The notes beneath the pieces are model-generated. The model searched no databases. It saw only the letters and a program-made list of their open reading frames with translations, and was not told where the DNA came from. A stretch of 64,000 bases of DNA from an uncultured Clostridia bacterium (GTDB lineage: Bacteria > Bacillota > Clostridia > Saccharofermentanales > Saccharofermentanaceae), in contig CAMIYM010000002.1 of the NCBI GenBank assembly GCA_946403085.1, forward strand, positions 124,001 to 188,000, read 5' to 3'. Each line of letters opens with the position of its first letter. Positions within the stretch are counted from its first letter, which is position 1. Positions 16,273 to 24,850 of this stretch are shown piece by piece. The position numbers were made by a program, and so were the translations under genes.

Positions 16273-18666
16273 ATGAAATCCATGATCAAAATCGCAGCGG
16301 TAACTCTTGCAGCATCGTTCCTGTTTTCGATGACAGCATGCGGCAAAACCAGCAAAGGTCATAACGGAAAGACGATCACTCCTGATATGCCCTGGTATGA
16401 GGTCATGCCATTTGAGATCGATGCAGGAATAGATCCCAAAAAGGAACTGGAATTCAAATTTGCCCAGATCATCGGTTCAGACGAAAAGAACATTGCCATC
16501 TTAACATCAGGCAGTTATAAGTATCCTGATGACGTCAACTGGAAGACTTTTGACAGCAGCGAATATCAATTCATGACCGTGTCGATACTGGACAAGACCA
16601 CCAGAAAGACTGTCAGATTCTTTGATCTTAATGAATTATCACAAGAAGGATACTTAAATACCGCAACATTCGAGAGCGGAAAACTAACAGTCTTAGTAAG
16701 CAACTATGACATGAATACTGATACGACGACCAGCAGATCGGTCATACTGGATGCTCTGACCGGAGAGCAATTGGATGCCCGGGATAGCGGGACGGTCGAA
16801 CCGGTTCAGAAGATCTACACGATCGGCAAATACAAGGTGCAGCTTTGCGCAGTGTGGAATGAATCAATCCCCAGCTATTCTCTGATCGTCACCCAGCCTG
16901 ACGGGACCCCCAAAAAATTCGAGATCAAAGATGATTCTGCAAAGATCAGCTATATATACAATGTTGTTCAGTTAAGCGAAAAAACTGCTTTGATCATCGC
17001 AAGCAGTGATAACGTATATGATTTCTATGTGTTTGATCTTACTTCCGGCAAGTTAACCAAACAGAATAATAAGGATTACGACTGGCTGGATCTCTTGTCT
17101 GTGACCAAAACGCAAAGCTGCTCAGACGGCAGTGTATATTCCCTTGATTCGACCGGAATTGCCAAGCTGGATTTTAATAAGAAGACATCAGAGCAGCTCG
17201 TAAATTTCAGCTGGAGTAATCTGGATAGAAATCTGGTGCGTAATCTCTCTATTGCCGATGTATACGACGGTTCATTTATACTTTATGGCGAAAAGCCCCT
17301 GCCGCGTCCGTACTCACATGTTGATGCCGGAGTGTCATTTGATTTTGTCATGTATGAATTGAAAAAAGCCGATAAGAATCCTCATGCCGGGAAGGGCATA
17401 TTAGAGCTTTTCTCTCCCAGCGGATATGCCAATGAAGATATCAATGATGCAATAAATAAATTCAACAGTGCTAATAGAGACTTTTTTATCGAGCTCACTG
17501 ACCGTTATACAACCAATATATCTTCACAGTACAGCAACGCAAAGAACGAAGACGAATCAGACAACATTACTCTTAATTACTCGGCAAATACAAGCAATAA
17601 GCTTGCCATAGACATCATGAACGGTGAAGGTCCTGACATGCTCCTGAACGTAGACAGTTACGGTGTGCTTAAGAACAGCAATTATCTTATGGACCTGTCG
17701 TCATATGCAAACAATATGAGCAGTGACAAGTACTTTACCAACGTTCTGGAAGCGACAAAAGTCGATGGTAAACTTTATACCATGCCAATCAGCTTCGGGA
17801 TCTCCGGCATTCAGACTGATTCCAAATATGCAGCCACGACAGGTGTCGGCTTTACGACAGAAGAGTACGTTAAATTCCTGAAAGAAACATTGAACGGCAA
17901 AGATCTTATCACTTCCGGTCAGGCATACTACTTCTCCACACTTTTCGATAACATGAGCGAAAAGTTTATCTCAAACGGGAAAGCCGATTTCACTGGTCCT
18001 GAATTTGCTGCTCTTGCAGATTATATTAAAAACAACGTTCAGGAAAAGAGCCCTGATTGGACGAAAGAAAAACCGACGACCATTGTTGATACTGAAGCCA
18101 GGACTGAGATTCAAAAAGCCATCTATGTCTCGATAAACGGATACTGGGATTACATTCAGGCAGTCGAAAACACCAACGGCTGTTCCTCGATCCTTGGACT
18201 TCCTTCATCTGACGGCCGCGGTCCCACAGTATTTGCATACGATTCGATTGCCATATCCACTCAGACAAAAGATCCTGATGCATGCGTTGAATTCATGAAA
18301 CTGCTGATCTCGGATAACACCCAGAAGGAACTTGCTTCAAAGGGTTATCTTGTCTTAAACCGCAAGGCATTCCGTGATGCAGGCAATAAGGCAGTTGAGT
18401 ATTTTAATACTTTAAATCCCGGCTATCCCAACGGATATTACGGAGGAAGCAAGAAGGCCGAAAACTATGTAACATACACATCTGAACATATTAAGTCTCT
18501 CGAAAAGGCAATAGATTCCTGCACTAATACAAGTTCGAGTGATGCAGCAATCTCCATCATCCTGATAGAAGAAATGCCTTCGTATTTCACAGGTCAAAAA
18601 GAACTTGGCGATGTTATCAAGATCGCTCAAGACAGAGTGCAGAAAGTGCTGAACGAACGGAAATAA
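16273..18666 (+). CDS. Long extracellular solute-binding lipoprotein, paralogue
   Basis: The 797-residue protein has the same plan as the gene at 11230: lipobox MTAC with Cys23, an N-terminal beta-rich half (about 40-365) and a binding-protein half (about 373-797) that starts ILELFSPSGYANEDI and contains IDIMNGEGPDMLLNV and YTMPISFGISG. Both end with the same pattern IIxEExPxYFxGQK...VxKIxxDRxQxVLNERK. Divergence is moderate, so they are old duplicates. They are separated by the convergent luxCE pair. It stands alone and has no transporter partner in the window. Confidence 0.85.
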   Translation: MKSMIKIAAVTLAASFLFSMTACGKTSKGHNGKTITPDMPWYEVMPFEIDAGIDPKKELEFKFAQIIGSDEKNIAILTSGSYKYPDDVNWKTFDSSEYQFMTVSILDKTTRKTVRFFDLNELSQEGYLNTATFESGKLTVLVSNYDMNTDTTTSRSVILDALTGEQLDARDSGTVEPVQKIYTIGKYKVQLCAVWNESIPSYSLIVTQPDGTPKKFEIKDDSAKISYIYNVVQLSEKTALIIASSDNVYDFYVFDLTSGKLTKQNNKDYDWLDLLSVTKTQSCSDGSVYSLDSTGIAKLDFNKKTSEQLVNFSWSNLDRNLVRNLSIADVYDGSFILYGEKPLPRPYSHVDAGVSFDFVMYELKKADKNPHAGKGILELFSPSGYANEDINDAINKFNSANRDFFIELTDRYTTNISSQYSNAKNEDESDNITLNYSANTSNKLAIDIMNGEGPDMLLNVDSYGVLKNSNYLMDLSSYANNMSSDKYFTNVLEATKVDGKLYTMPISFGISGIQTDSKYAATTGVGFTTEEYVKFLKETLNGKDLITSGQAYYFSTLFDNMSEKFISNGKADFTGPEFAALADYIKNNVQEKSPDWTKEKPTTIVDTEARTEIQKAIYVSINGYWDYIQAVENTNGCSSILGLPSSDGRGPTVFAYDSIAISTQTKDPDACVEFMKLLISDNTQKELASKGYLVLNRKAFRDAGNKAVEYFNTLNPGYPNGYYGGSKKAENYVTYTSEHIKSLEKAIDSCTNTSSSDAAISIILIEEMPSYFTGQKELGDVIKIAQDRVQKVLNERK

Positions 18667-18678
18667 TTGAGGTCAGTC

Positions 18679-19311
18679 TCAGGGCACGTATTCCCAGACT
18701 GAATACCGCTGGGGTTCTTTATGGATATAATAGCCGCCCTCGCGGTATATATCCTCGCGCCTTATCAGGTTCCAGCCCGGTCTCTCATTAAGGTAATAGC
18801 CGCTCTGGTGATCCACATAATAGTAAAGCTTGATCTTATGTGTAAGCTGCATCTCGAGAAGATTAACGAATAGCTTGAAAGTGTCGGTCTCCATCGGGCG
18901 GTACATAAAAAGGACCGTGTAGTCATTGTAATCAAGGCCGAAGGCATCGCCTTCTATGATCTCCACGTTTTCGAACTTTGAAGTCCAGCTTCTTGCCACA
19001 TCAGCGATCGACGGATTTAATTCGATCCCGGTGATCTTACACGGGCAGTTTTTGCTTAACAGATATGCGATGACACGGCCTTTGCCGCAGCCGATATCAA
19101 TAAATGAATCTTCCGGTCCGGGCTTAAAATCTTCCATGACCTTTGCAAGGCCAAGGTAAGGCGCCGACTGGCTTCCTGTCGCGCCATGACTTTTCGCGAA
19201 AGGCGTCGGAACAAACACACCGAGATTCATCCCGCTGATCTTCCTGTCCCTGCCTGCATCGATCATGCGGGACAGCTTATTGGAAATAATGACGATAGGA
19301 TTTAAAGCCAC
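18679..19311 (-). CDS. Class I SAM-dependent methyltransferase
   Basis: The 210-residue protein has the SAM-binding motif I FIDIGCGKGRVIAYLL (about residues 69-84) and the acidic residue of motif II in KITGIELNP. The C-terminal part ends in an aromatic WEYVP. The start is GTG 19311, overlapping the corA stop by ten bases with a weak ribosome site; ATG at residue 28 has AGGAAG upstream and is a possible alternative. It is cotranscribed with corA. Substrate unknown. Confidence 0.8.
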   Translation of the reverse strand: MALNPIVIISNKLSRMIDAGRDRKISGMNLGVFVPTPFAKSHGATGSQSAPYLGLAKVMEDFKPGPEDSFIDIGCGKGRVIAYLLSKNCPCKITGIELNPSIADVARSWTSKFENVEIIEGDAFGLDYNDYTVLFMYRPMETDTFKLFVNLLEMQLTHKIKLYYYVDHQSGYYLNERPGWNLIRREDIYREGGYYIHKEPQRYSVWEYVP

Positions 19312-20213
19312 TTTTTCAGTTTAAAGAATATGAGGCTGACCACAACGATCACTACGCTCGCTGCAATAACTACCGGATAACTCCACCGCCATTCGAGTTC
19401 AGGCATATAGCGGAAGTTCATGCCGTACCATCCTACGATAAGCGTCAGCGGCATGAAGATAGTCGTAACGACCGTAAGTACTGTCATGATGCGGTTCTGC
19501 TTCTGGTCAAGATGCGCCTTGTAAAGGTCTCGAAGCTGCATCGTGTAATCACGCAATGACATTGATTCCTCGTGAAGTCTTTCGGCACGGTCTATGAACA
19601 GTCTGAAGTATCTTAAGTTATCGAGATCGAAGAATCCGTTCTCATTCTCCTCGAATTCAGCAGCAAGATCCATCAGCTGCTCGTAGTGGATCTGCAGATA
19701 ACGGATGTCATTTCTTATGTCATTAAGACGTCCGGAAGGAAGATTCTCATCGCCCTCGATTATCGAATGCTCCATGGAATCAAGCTCGCTGTCGTACTTT
19801 TCCATGAGTCTTAAGTCGTCTTTAACGATGTAGTCCAGAAAATCATAAAGGAATCTCTCGAGGCTCGGCATTTTCCACTTCTTGGTCTGCTGGACGCCCT
19901 TGATGATGTTAAGAGCAGTGTCACCGTTATCGATAAAGATGACACCCTTCTCATCTAATACAAACGCAAATTTTTTATCATCTGCAGACGGATTATTTCT
20001 GTCCGGTATGGAGAACGTTCCTGTAAGTGAATCGTAGTTTACTTCAGCTTTTGTAAGGAAGATCTCGGCCAGATCCGGATCCATATCGATGCCGATCTCA
20101 AAACTGTCCTTATTCTTCTGCCACTCTTCGAAATTCATTACGGCAACGAACTGCTTGCCTTTTATATCTCCACGGTCAACCGCTTTTAACGTCTCCTCAA
20201 TAGTGAAAAACAC
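19302..20213 (-). CDS. corA: CorA-like magnesium/divalent cation channel
   Basis: The 303-residue protein has the CorA plan: a cytoplasmic alpha/beta domain, a long helix (about 130-240), and two C-terminal membrane spans with the selectivity motif GMN inside LIVGWYGMNF (about residue 263). A basic tail KLKKWL ends it. The start is GTG with GGAGGG eight bases upstream. It forms a pentamer in the membrane. It leads the operon with the methyltransferase. Confidence 0.9.
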   Translation of the reverse strand: MFFTIEETLKAVDRGDIKGKQFVAVMNFEEWQKNKDSFEIGIDMDPDLAEIFLTKAEVNYDSLTGTFSIPDRNNPSADDKKFAFVLDEKGVIFIDNGDTALNIIKGVQQTKKWKMPSLERFLYDFLDYIVKDDLRLMEKYDSELDSMEHSIIEGDENLPSGRLNDIRNDIRYLQIHYEQLMDLAAEFEENENGFFDLDNLRYFRLFIDRAERLHEESMSLRDYTMQLRDLYKAHLDQKQNRIMTVLTVVTTIFMPLTLIVGWYGMNFRYMPELEWRWSYPVVIAASVVIVVVSLIFFKLKKWL

Positions 20214-20247
20214 TTCAAGATCCCTCCGCTCAAAAATTCAACTCACA

Positions 20248-20775
20248 TTATACAGCGATATTAAGCTCCGTCATGATTTTCTTTCCCTTTTCGAGGATCT
20301 CTTCATCAATCACCGCGAAAATAATATCTATCTGATAGCCGCTGTTGTCAGCAATAAAATCACTGCACGCCGTCAGCGCCCTCTCCCATGCCTGCTCCAG
20401 CGGATAACCATAGATTCCGGCAGATATCAGCGGGAACGCGATCGAGTGCAGATCATTGTCTTTTGCAACCGTGAGCGAACTCTTATATGCATTGTAAAGA
20501 TCTTCCGGCTCGCCCTTATTGCCGCCATGCCACACAGGGCCGACCGCATGGATCACGTTCTTTGCCTTGAGATTGAACCCGGGCGTGATCACCGCCCCGC
20601 CTGTCTTGCAATGGCCGATCTTCCAACACGCCGCCTGCAGCTTTACGGCACCTGCCGCCCTGAATATCGCACCGCAGACACCGCCGCCCATCATAAGACT
20701 GGAATTCGCTGCATTAACGATAGCGTCTGTATCAAGTTCTGTAATGCTTATTTTCTGGATTTTGATGCTGCTCAT
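20248..20775 (-). CDS. Macrodomain protein (ADP-ribose / O-acetyl-ADP-ribose deacetylase type)
   Basis: The 175-residue protein is a single macrodomain. It shows AIVNAANSSL (18-27), the loop MMGGGVCGAIFRAAG (28-42), VIHAVGPVWHGG and the phosphate-binding FPLISAGIYGYPL. These are hallmarks of MacroD/YmdB-like enzymes that hydrolyse ADP-ribose esters. ATG 20775 was chosen because GGAGGG lies just upstream; a longer upstream start is unlikely. It has its own promoter with a perfect TATAAT at 20798-20803. Confidence 0.88.
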   Translation of the reverse strand: MSSIKIQKISITELDTDAIVNAANSSLMMGGGVCGAIFRAAGAVKLQAACWKIGHCKTGGAVITPGFNLKAKNVIHAVGPVWHGGNKGEPEDLYNAYKSSLTVAKDNDLHSIAFPLISAGIYGYPLEQAWERALTACSDFIADNSGYQIDIIFAVIDEEILEKGKKIMTELNIAV

Positions 20776-20797
20776 GATGCGCCCTCCTTTTTTTGTA

Positions 20798-20826
20798 ATT
20801 ATACCTTGTTTGATGTATCGGGACAC
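20798..20826 (-). promoter_or_regulatory. Promoter of the macrodomain gene
   Basis: A perfect minus-strand -10 TATAAT lies at 20798-20803. The -35 at 17 bases, GTGTCC (20821-20826), is poor, so an activator or the -10 alone may suffice. Confidence 0.5.
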
Positions 20827-20872
20827 GTTTTCGCGAGGCTATACCATGCATCCGCTTCATCGCAAAGCCCTT

Positions 20873-21032
20873 GGTGACGAGATGGTGACGTAAATGGTGC
20901 CAATTTGGGAGAGCACCATAATGAGCAATTTGGCCCTGAAATGCACGATTTGGTGCTAATTTGAGTGGATTCTGGCACCATTTTTGCACACCTGCCGCCA
21001 GGTGGGTGGCATAAGGACACCATTTCGTCACC
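20873..21032. repeat. 160 bp nested palindromic element (MITE-like)
   Basis: Three nested inverted repeats share one axis: GGTGACGAGATGGTG (20873-20887) with CACCATTTCGTCACC (21018-21032), one G-T pair; AATGGTGCCA (20893-20902) with TGGCACCATT (20973-20982); and AGCACCA (20912-20918) with TGGTGCT (20951-20957). A small side hairpin CACCTG-CCGC-CAGGTG lies in the right arm. The element fits between the terminator at 21068-21101 and the macrodomain promoter. Open frames across it look like chance. It could be a non-autonomous mobile repeat or a structured RNA. Confidence 0.6.
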
Positions 21033-21067
21033 AGTATTTTTTTGCCGGCTGAATATGTCCCATTCAT

Positions 21068-21101
21068 CGAAAAGGGCCGCCCCGGCATCCCGGGACAGCC
21101 C
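21068..21101 (-). terminator. Strong intrinsic terminator
   Basis: On the minus strand GGGCTGTCCCGG (21101-21090) pairs over 12 positions (two G-T) with CCGGGGCGGCCC (21085-21074), loop GATG, then TTTT. It ends the SDR and alcohol-dehydrogenase-remnant transcript. Confidence 0.85.
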
Positions 21102-21127
21102 GATATTCTCACTTTATAAGCAAAGCG

Positions 21128-21325
21128 TCAGATCATCATCTGATAGATCTTCGTGCAATCATCCTCATTGAGTGTTACGAATCCGGAGATCGAGCCGTCG
21201 CTTCCGCCACCATAATGGATAAGGACCTTGGAACCGCCGAAAGCCTTGACGAGCTTTCCTGCCTCAGCCTCTGTGCCCTTTCCGAAAACAAATTTCGTAG
21301 GTGAATAAAAAGTGAAATTCTCCAT
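21128..21325 (-). pseudogene. Iron-type alcohol dehydrogenase, internally deleted remnant
   Basis: The 65-residue ORF fuses both ends of an iron-containing alcohol dehydrogenase. Residues 1-42 (MENFTFYSPTKFVFGKGTEA... to IHYGGGS) are the usual N-terminus of the butanol dehydrogenase/YqhD group, and the last 20 or so (GFVTLNEDDCTKIYQMMI) look like the usual C-terminal helix. The middle of about 320 residues, with the iron ligands, is gone without a frameshift. The ribosome site AAGGAG is perfect and the terminator is kept, so the short peptide may still be made. It cannot be an active dehydrogenase. Confidence 0.7.
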
Positions 21326-21337
21326 ATGTATCTCCTT

Positions 21338-22063
21338 TTACTTAATGCTGTTTACTGCTTCTTCAAGTGTCATGCCGGCAAAGTCCTGGGCATGGAAGAT
21401 CTGACCGTTGATGCTGTCATCGACAAATGCGCCGACGATAACACCGGGGATCGCACTCTCAGGTGCGTTAGGCGCATTGGGGCCGCCCAGGTCTGTTCTG
21501 CACCAGCCGGGATCTGTGAGGTTCATGGCGACGCCGGTGCCGGAAAGTCTTGATGCCATATCTTTAGTGATCTTATCAAGAGCTGCCTTTGCAGCAGAGT
21601 AGCCAGCCTGCTCAGGCTCTTTATCGATACCGCTTGTCGTGTTTACGATGCGTCCGAATCCGCGTTCTGTCATCTTCGGGAGAAAGTGGTAGCAGATCAT
21701 GGCAGGAGCAATCGTATTTATGTTGAAGCTTACCGTGTAATCATCAGCTGGTGTCTTATAGTAATCAGTCCTGTATGCGATCTGAAGGCCGGCATTGTTA
21801 AGAACGATATCGACATCGACACCCAGGGAGTCGATCTTTTCGAGCATGGTCATAACGGAAGAAATATCACCCAGATCAGCTGCAACAGAATGGCACTTAA
21901 TTCCGGAAGCCGTAAACTCTTCTTCAAGTGATGCGGTATGGGAGGTGTCCCTGCTTTGAAGGATGAGGTTGCAGCCCTGCTCTGCCATGGCCTTGGCAGC
22001 AAGCCTTCCGATGCCTCTTGATGCACCGGTGATGAGCACCCATTTTCCTTTAAGATCCAACAT
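21338..22063 (-). CDS. Short-chain dehydrogenase/reductase
   Basis: The 241-residue protein is a classical SDR: cofactor motif TGASRGIG (12-19), NNAG (89-92), catalytic Ser144 region NTTSG, and YSAAK with Tyr155 and Lys159. After the active site, DPGWCRTDLGGP is the usual PG motif. It starts after GAGGTG. It is followed 12 bases later by the alcohol dehydrogenase remnant, so the two were probably one redox operon. Substrate unknown. Confidence 0.88.
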   Translation of the reverse strand: MLDLKGKWVLITGASRGIGRLAAKAMAEQGCNLILQSRDTSHTASLEEEFTASGIKCHSVAADLGDISSVMTMLEKIDSLGVDVDIVLNNAGLQIAYRTDYYKTPADDYTVSFNINTIAPAMICYHFLPKMTERGFGRIVNTTSGIDKEPEQAGYSAAKAALDKITKDMASRLSGTGVAMNLTDPGWCRTDLGGPNAPNAPESAIPGVIVGAFVDDSINGQIFHAQDFAGMTLEEAVNSIK

Positions 22064-22163
22064 AAAAGCACCTCACTTTTCGCTTAGTTTGGTGCTTTCA
22101 TTTTATCAACACAGCCTTGTGTTTATATTCAATTTATATTTGATTTTTATCCAAGTTTTGATG

Positions 22164-23345
22164 TTATTCGAGAGCGGTCTGTTCAAGGAGCTTTTTGAGC
22201 ACCTGCTTGCGCTCATACATTCTCTTGTCGGCACGGACGAAAACATCTGTATAGCTCTCATCAAGACCTGGATTGAAAACAGCCATTCCGCTTGCTACGA
22301 TAACGCTTCCGTCCTGGATATTGTCTTCAATACAATCGTCAAAATGTTTCTTGATCTTCTCTCTGTTAACGAAGTCGTTTCCCTGGAGGATGGCAACAAA
22401 TTCATCGCCGCCGATACGGTAAACGGGACTGTGCTTATAGTTATCGCAAATGATTTCGCAAGCCTTCTTCAGATATTCGTCACCTACATCGTGACCCTGA
22501 GTATCGTTTATCTGCTTAAGTCCGTTCAGGTCGAAAACAACAACTCCGTATTCCGCCAGGGCTTCTTCACCTATATTAAGTTCCATGTCACGGAGTGATT
22601 CGAGATATGCAAGCTTATTCTTAACACCCGTAAGGGCATCAATGTATGCTTTCTCGTTAACAACTTCAACTTTCCTGTACTGCTCATTGATAGCCTGCTT
22701 ATAGATATAAGCATGTATGAGACTGGTCGCGAAAAGACATCCGATAGCATACATCGGCATAAGCGGGAACGGTGCCTGGAGCACGATGAATATTGCCATA
22801 ACGGCACTTGCCAGGCCGACGATCTTATACTGGAATCTTTTCTCTGCTTCAGAACGTGCTGCGACAACCAGAGCATAAACCGCAGATGAGAAATAAAGGA
22901 TCATCTGAAAGATAAGCGCTATATGTCTTGCCGGGAGAGTCATATATTCTTTTTCTTTAAAATAGAACATGATCGGATGGAAGAAATTCAGGACGATAAT
23001 GACAATCTCAAACATGAAAATGGTCCATCCGCCACCGATTAGCATCTTGCTGAATCCGCCCTGATCACCTGTGAAAACTACAACGCTTCTGGTCCAGAGA
23101 AGAACCGAAGTAACCATTGAGATAAACACCATCAAGGTGCAGATATAAGACGGTATCAGCCATCTCTGGGCATAGATCCATCCCCAAGAGATATCAGAGA
23201 CATAGAAGGCCGTAAGCGAGAAAAGGAAGAGACGGTAAGACGGACGTGCCTTGCTGCCCCTTTCCTTATATACCTTTCTCATCATCTCAAAATTAATGAT
23301 CATGTGAACGATCAATGCAATTATGCCGACGCCTGAATAATACAT
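22164..23345 (-). CDS. Membrane diguanylate cyclase (GGDEF)
   Basis: The 393-residue protein has six or seven membrane spans (about 5-215) and a C-terminal GGDEF domain (225-393) with an intact GGDEF at 312-316 and DALTGVKNKLAYLE at its start. The inhibitory I-site is absent: YKHS stands where RxxD is expected. It should make c-di-GMP from GTP and is the likely counterpart of the phosphodiesterase at 1642. ATG 23345 was chosen for its GGGAAGG site; a longer frame starts at 23375. A TATAAT lies at 23385-23390. Confidence 0.88.
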   Translation of the reverse strand: MYYSGVGIIALIVHMIINFEMMRKVYKERGSKARPSYRLFLFSLTAFYVSDISWGWIYAQRWLIPSYICTLMVFISMVTSVLLWTRSVVVFTGDQGGFSKMLIGGGWTIFMFEIVIIVLNFFHPIMFYFKEKEYMTLPARHIALIFQMILYFSSAVYALVVAARSEAEKRFQYKIVGLASAVMAIFIVLQAPFPLMPMYAIGCLFATSLIHAYIYKQAINEQYRKVEVVNEKAYIDALTGVKNKLAYLESLRDMELNIGEEALAEYGVVVFDLNGLKQINDTQGHDVGDEYLKKACEIICDNYKHSPVYRIGGDEFVAILQGNDFVNREKIKKHFDDCIEDNIQDGSVIVASGMAVFNPGLDESYTDVFVRADKRMYERKQVLKKLLEQTALE

Positions 23346-23468
23346 GTCAAATACCTTCCCTTTTCGGATAATCAAGGTTCTTTGATTATAGTATTTAAAA
23401 AGGCGTGGGTGTAGTGCAAAAGCCGTAATTTAATCAAATGTTCAAATGCACTTAAAAAACTGTTTTTC

Positions 23469-24581
23469 TTACTTATCCTTCATCTGCTCTGCCCTGTAAG
23501 GATTATCAGACGTGGCATCAAAGCCCGGCAGCAGGTACTTATCCGGCATGTATTTATGTACATCCAGGTCAAGAAAATAGTTGCAGAACACGATCGCACA
23601 GTAGGTGATCTTCGTGCTGCCCTGTGCATTTTCGGGAACCATGGCATAAACAAATCCGTTATAGTCGTCGGAATCCATGGCTACAAGATCGTAACCTTCA
23701 GGCTCGCCTGTGACCGTATATATGCCTTTGTAATCATCGATGCCGATCGCCTTGAGCCTTGCGATCTCCGCATCATACTTATCGCCGTAATCAAGCGTCA
23801 TGTAGACAACATACTGGCCGTCCCACGGATTGTAATAAGTCAGCTGATATTCAGTAACATCTGCATCGATCTTCTCCGGCATAACATCGAAAAGCGGATT
23901 CGTTCCCATACTGTATTCGCTGTCCTTGTCCTGACCGTTATGGATGTACTTATTGAACTCCGAAGCATCCGTACTGACCTCGATCTTAGCAGTCGTATAC
24001 CATGAGTACATCACAGCAAAAAGGGCAAACGCTGCAACCACATAGTGCGTGACTATTGCCATCACCACAATGGTAATGACCTTCACCGCTTTCACGGCTT
24101 TCCTGTGCTTGGAGAACCTCTGCAAAAGTCCTGTTACATAGAGCGTGAGTATGCACATGACTATAAAGCCTATGAACGTTGCAAATATTGCTCCTGAACG
24201 CCTTAAATCCGGTTCATAAGAAATCGTCTGAAGTACTATCGCAATGATCGTTAATCCGGTTCCTATTATCGACAATACCTGGACAAGTCTTAAGAGCTTG
24301 CTCTTCTCACCTGTTGCATAGACCGCCATCTTGCCGGCGACATCTTTTACCTCTTTATCCATCATCTCGCTTTTCCTTTCCCCGTCTATGATCTCCCTTA
24401 CATCGACATCATAGAAATCGGCTATCTCGACCAGCAATGAGATATCAGGAAGGTTCGTGCCGGTCTCCCATCTGGAGACAGATCTGTTGCTGACATTGAA
24501 CTTCTGCGCCAGCTGTTCCTGGGTAATACCCTTCTCATTGCGTAAGGTCTTTAGAAACTGTCCTGTCTTTTTCTGATCCAA
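23469..24581 (-). CDS. XRE-family DNA-binding membrane protein
   Basis: The 370-residue protein begins with an XRE helix-turn-helix (residues 9-63; TQEQLAQKFNVSNRSVSRWE) and continues with three membrane spans (about 100-200) and an outer C-terminal domain of about 170 residues of unknown fold. This makes it a one-component membrane regulator that could pass an outer signal to DNA. It stands alone. A dyad next to its -10 suggests autoregulation. The ligand is unknown. Confidence 0.8.
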   Translation of the reverse strand: MDQKKTGQFLKTLRNEKGITQEQLAQKFNVSNRSVSRWETGTNLPDISLLVEIADFYDVDVREIIDGERKSEMMDKEVKDVAGKMAVYATGEKSKLLRLVQVLSIIGTGLTIIAIVLQTISYEPDLRRSGAIFATFIGFIVMCILTLYVTGLLQRFSKHRKAVKAVKVITIVVMAIVTHYVVAAFALFAVMYSWYTTAKIEVSTDASEFNKYIHNGQDKDSEYSMGTNPLFDVMPEKIDADVTEYQLTYYNPWDGQYVVYMTLDYGDKYDAEIARLKAIGIDDYKGIYTVTGEPEGYDLVAMDSDDYNGFVYAMVPENAQGSTKITYCAIVFCNYFLDLDVHKYMPDKYLLPGFDATSDNPYRAEQMKDK

Positions 24582-24675
24582 GGCTTGGGCCCTCCTTTCG
24601 ATCGGTGTCAGGATAAGCGATCCTGCAGGAAATTAACACGACACAAAGCGGGAATTGCCGTGTTTACGGGGTTTG

Positions 24676-24702
24676 GACACGATATGTCTAACACGTATTA
24701 TA
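24676..24702 (-). promoter_or_regulatory. Promoter with dyad of the XRE membrane regulator
   Basis: The minus strand has TATAAT at 24697-24702, and just downstream the dyad GACA-CGATA-TGTC (24676-24688), with further ACACG half-sites on both sides. A repressor bound here would cover the transcription start. Confidence 0.45.
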
Positions 24703-24795
24703 CTATTTCAGGGTTTCAGATCGCGTTGTTATAACCAATCTACGGACTAATAATCAGTTTTCGAAAAATTAGTCCGTCACCCCAAAAACACCCAA

Positions 24796-24828
24796 TAAAA
24801 AACGGCCCTGAAGCGAACCTCAGGGCCG
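24796..24828 (-). terminator. Intrinsic terminator of putP
   Basis: CGGCCCTGA (24803-24811) and TCAGGGCCG (24820-24828) form a perfect nine-pair stem with an eight-base loop; the minus-strand copy runs into TTTTTT (24802-24797). Confidence 0.92.
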
Positions 24829-24850
24829 GTAATTCTACGATTAAACCAGA

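Noticed and set aside
20732..21112. A 126-codon open frame on the minus strand across the palindromic element
   Set aside because: It runs through nested inverted repeats and a terminator, overlaps the macrodomain gene start, and has an unlikely composition rich in His, Lys and Arg.
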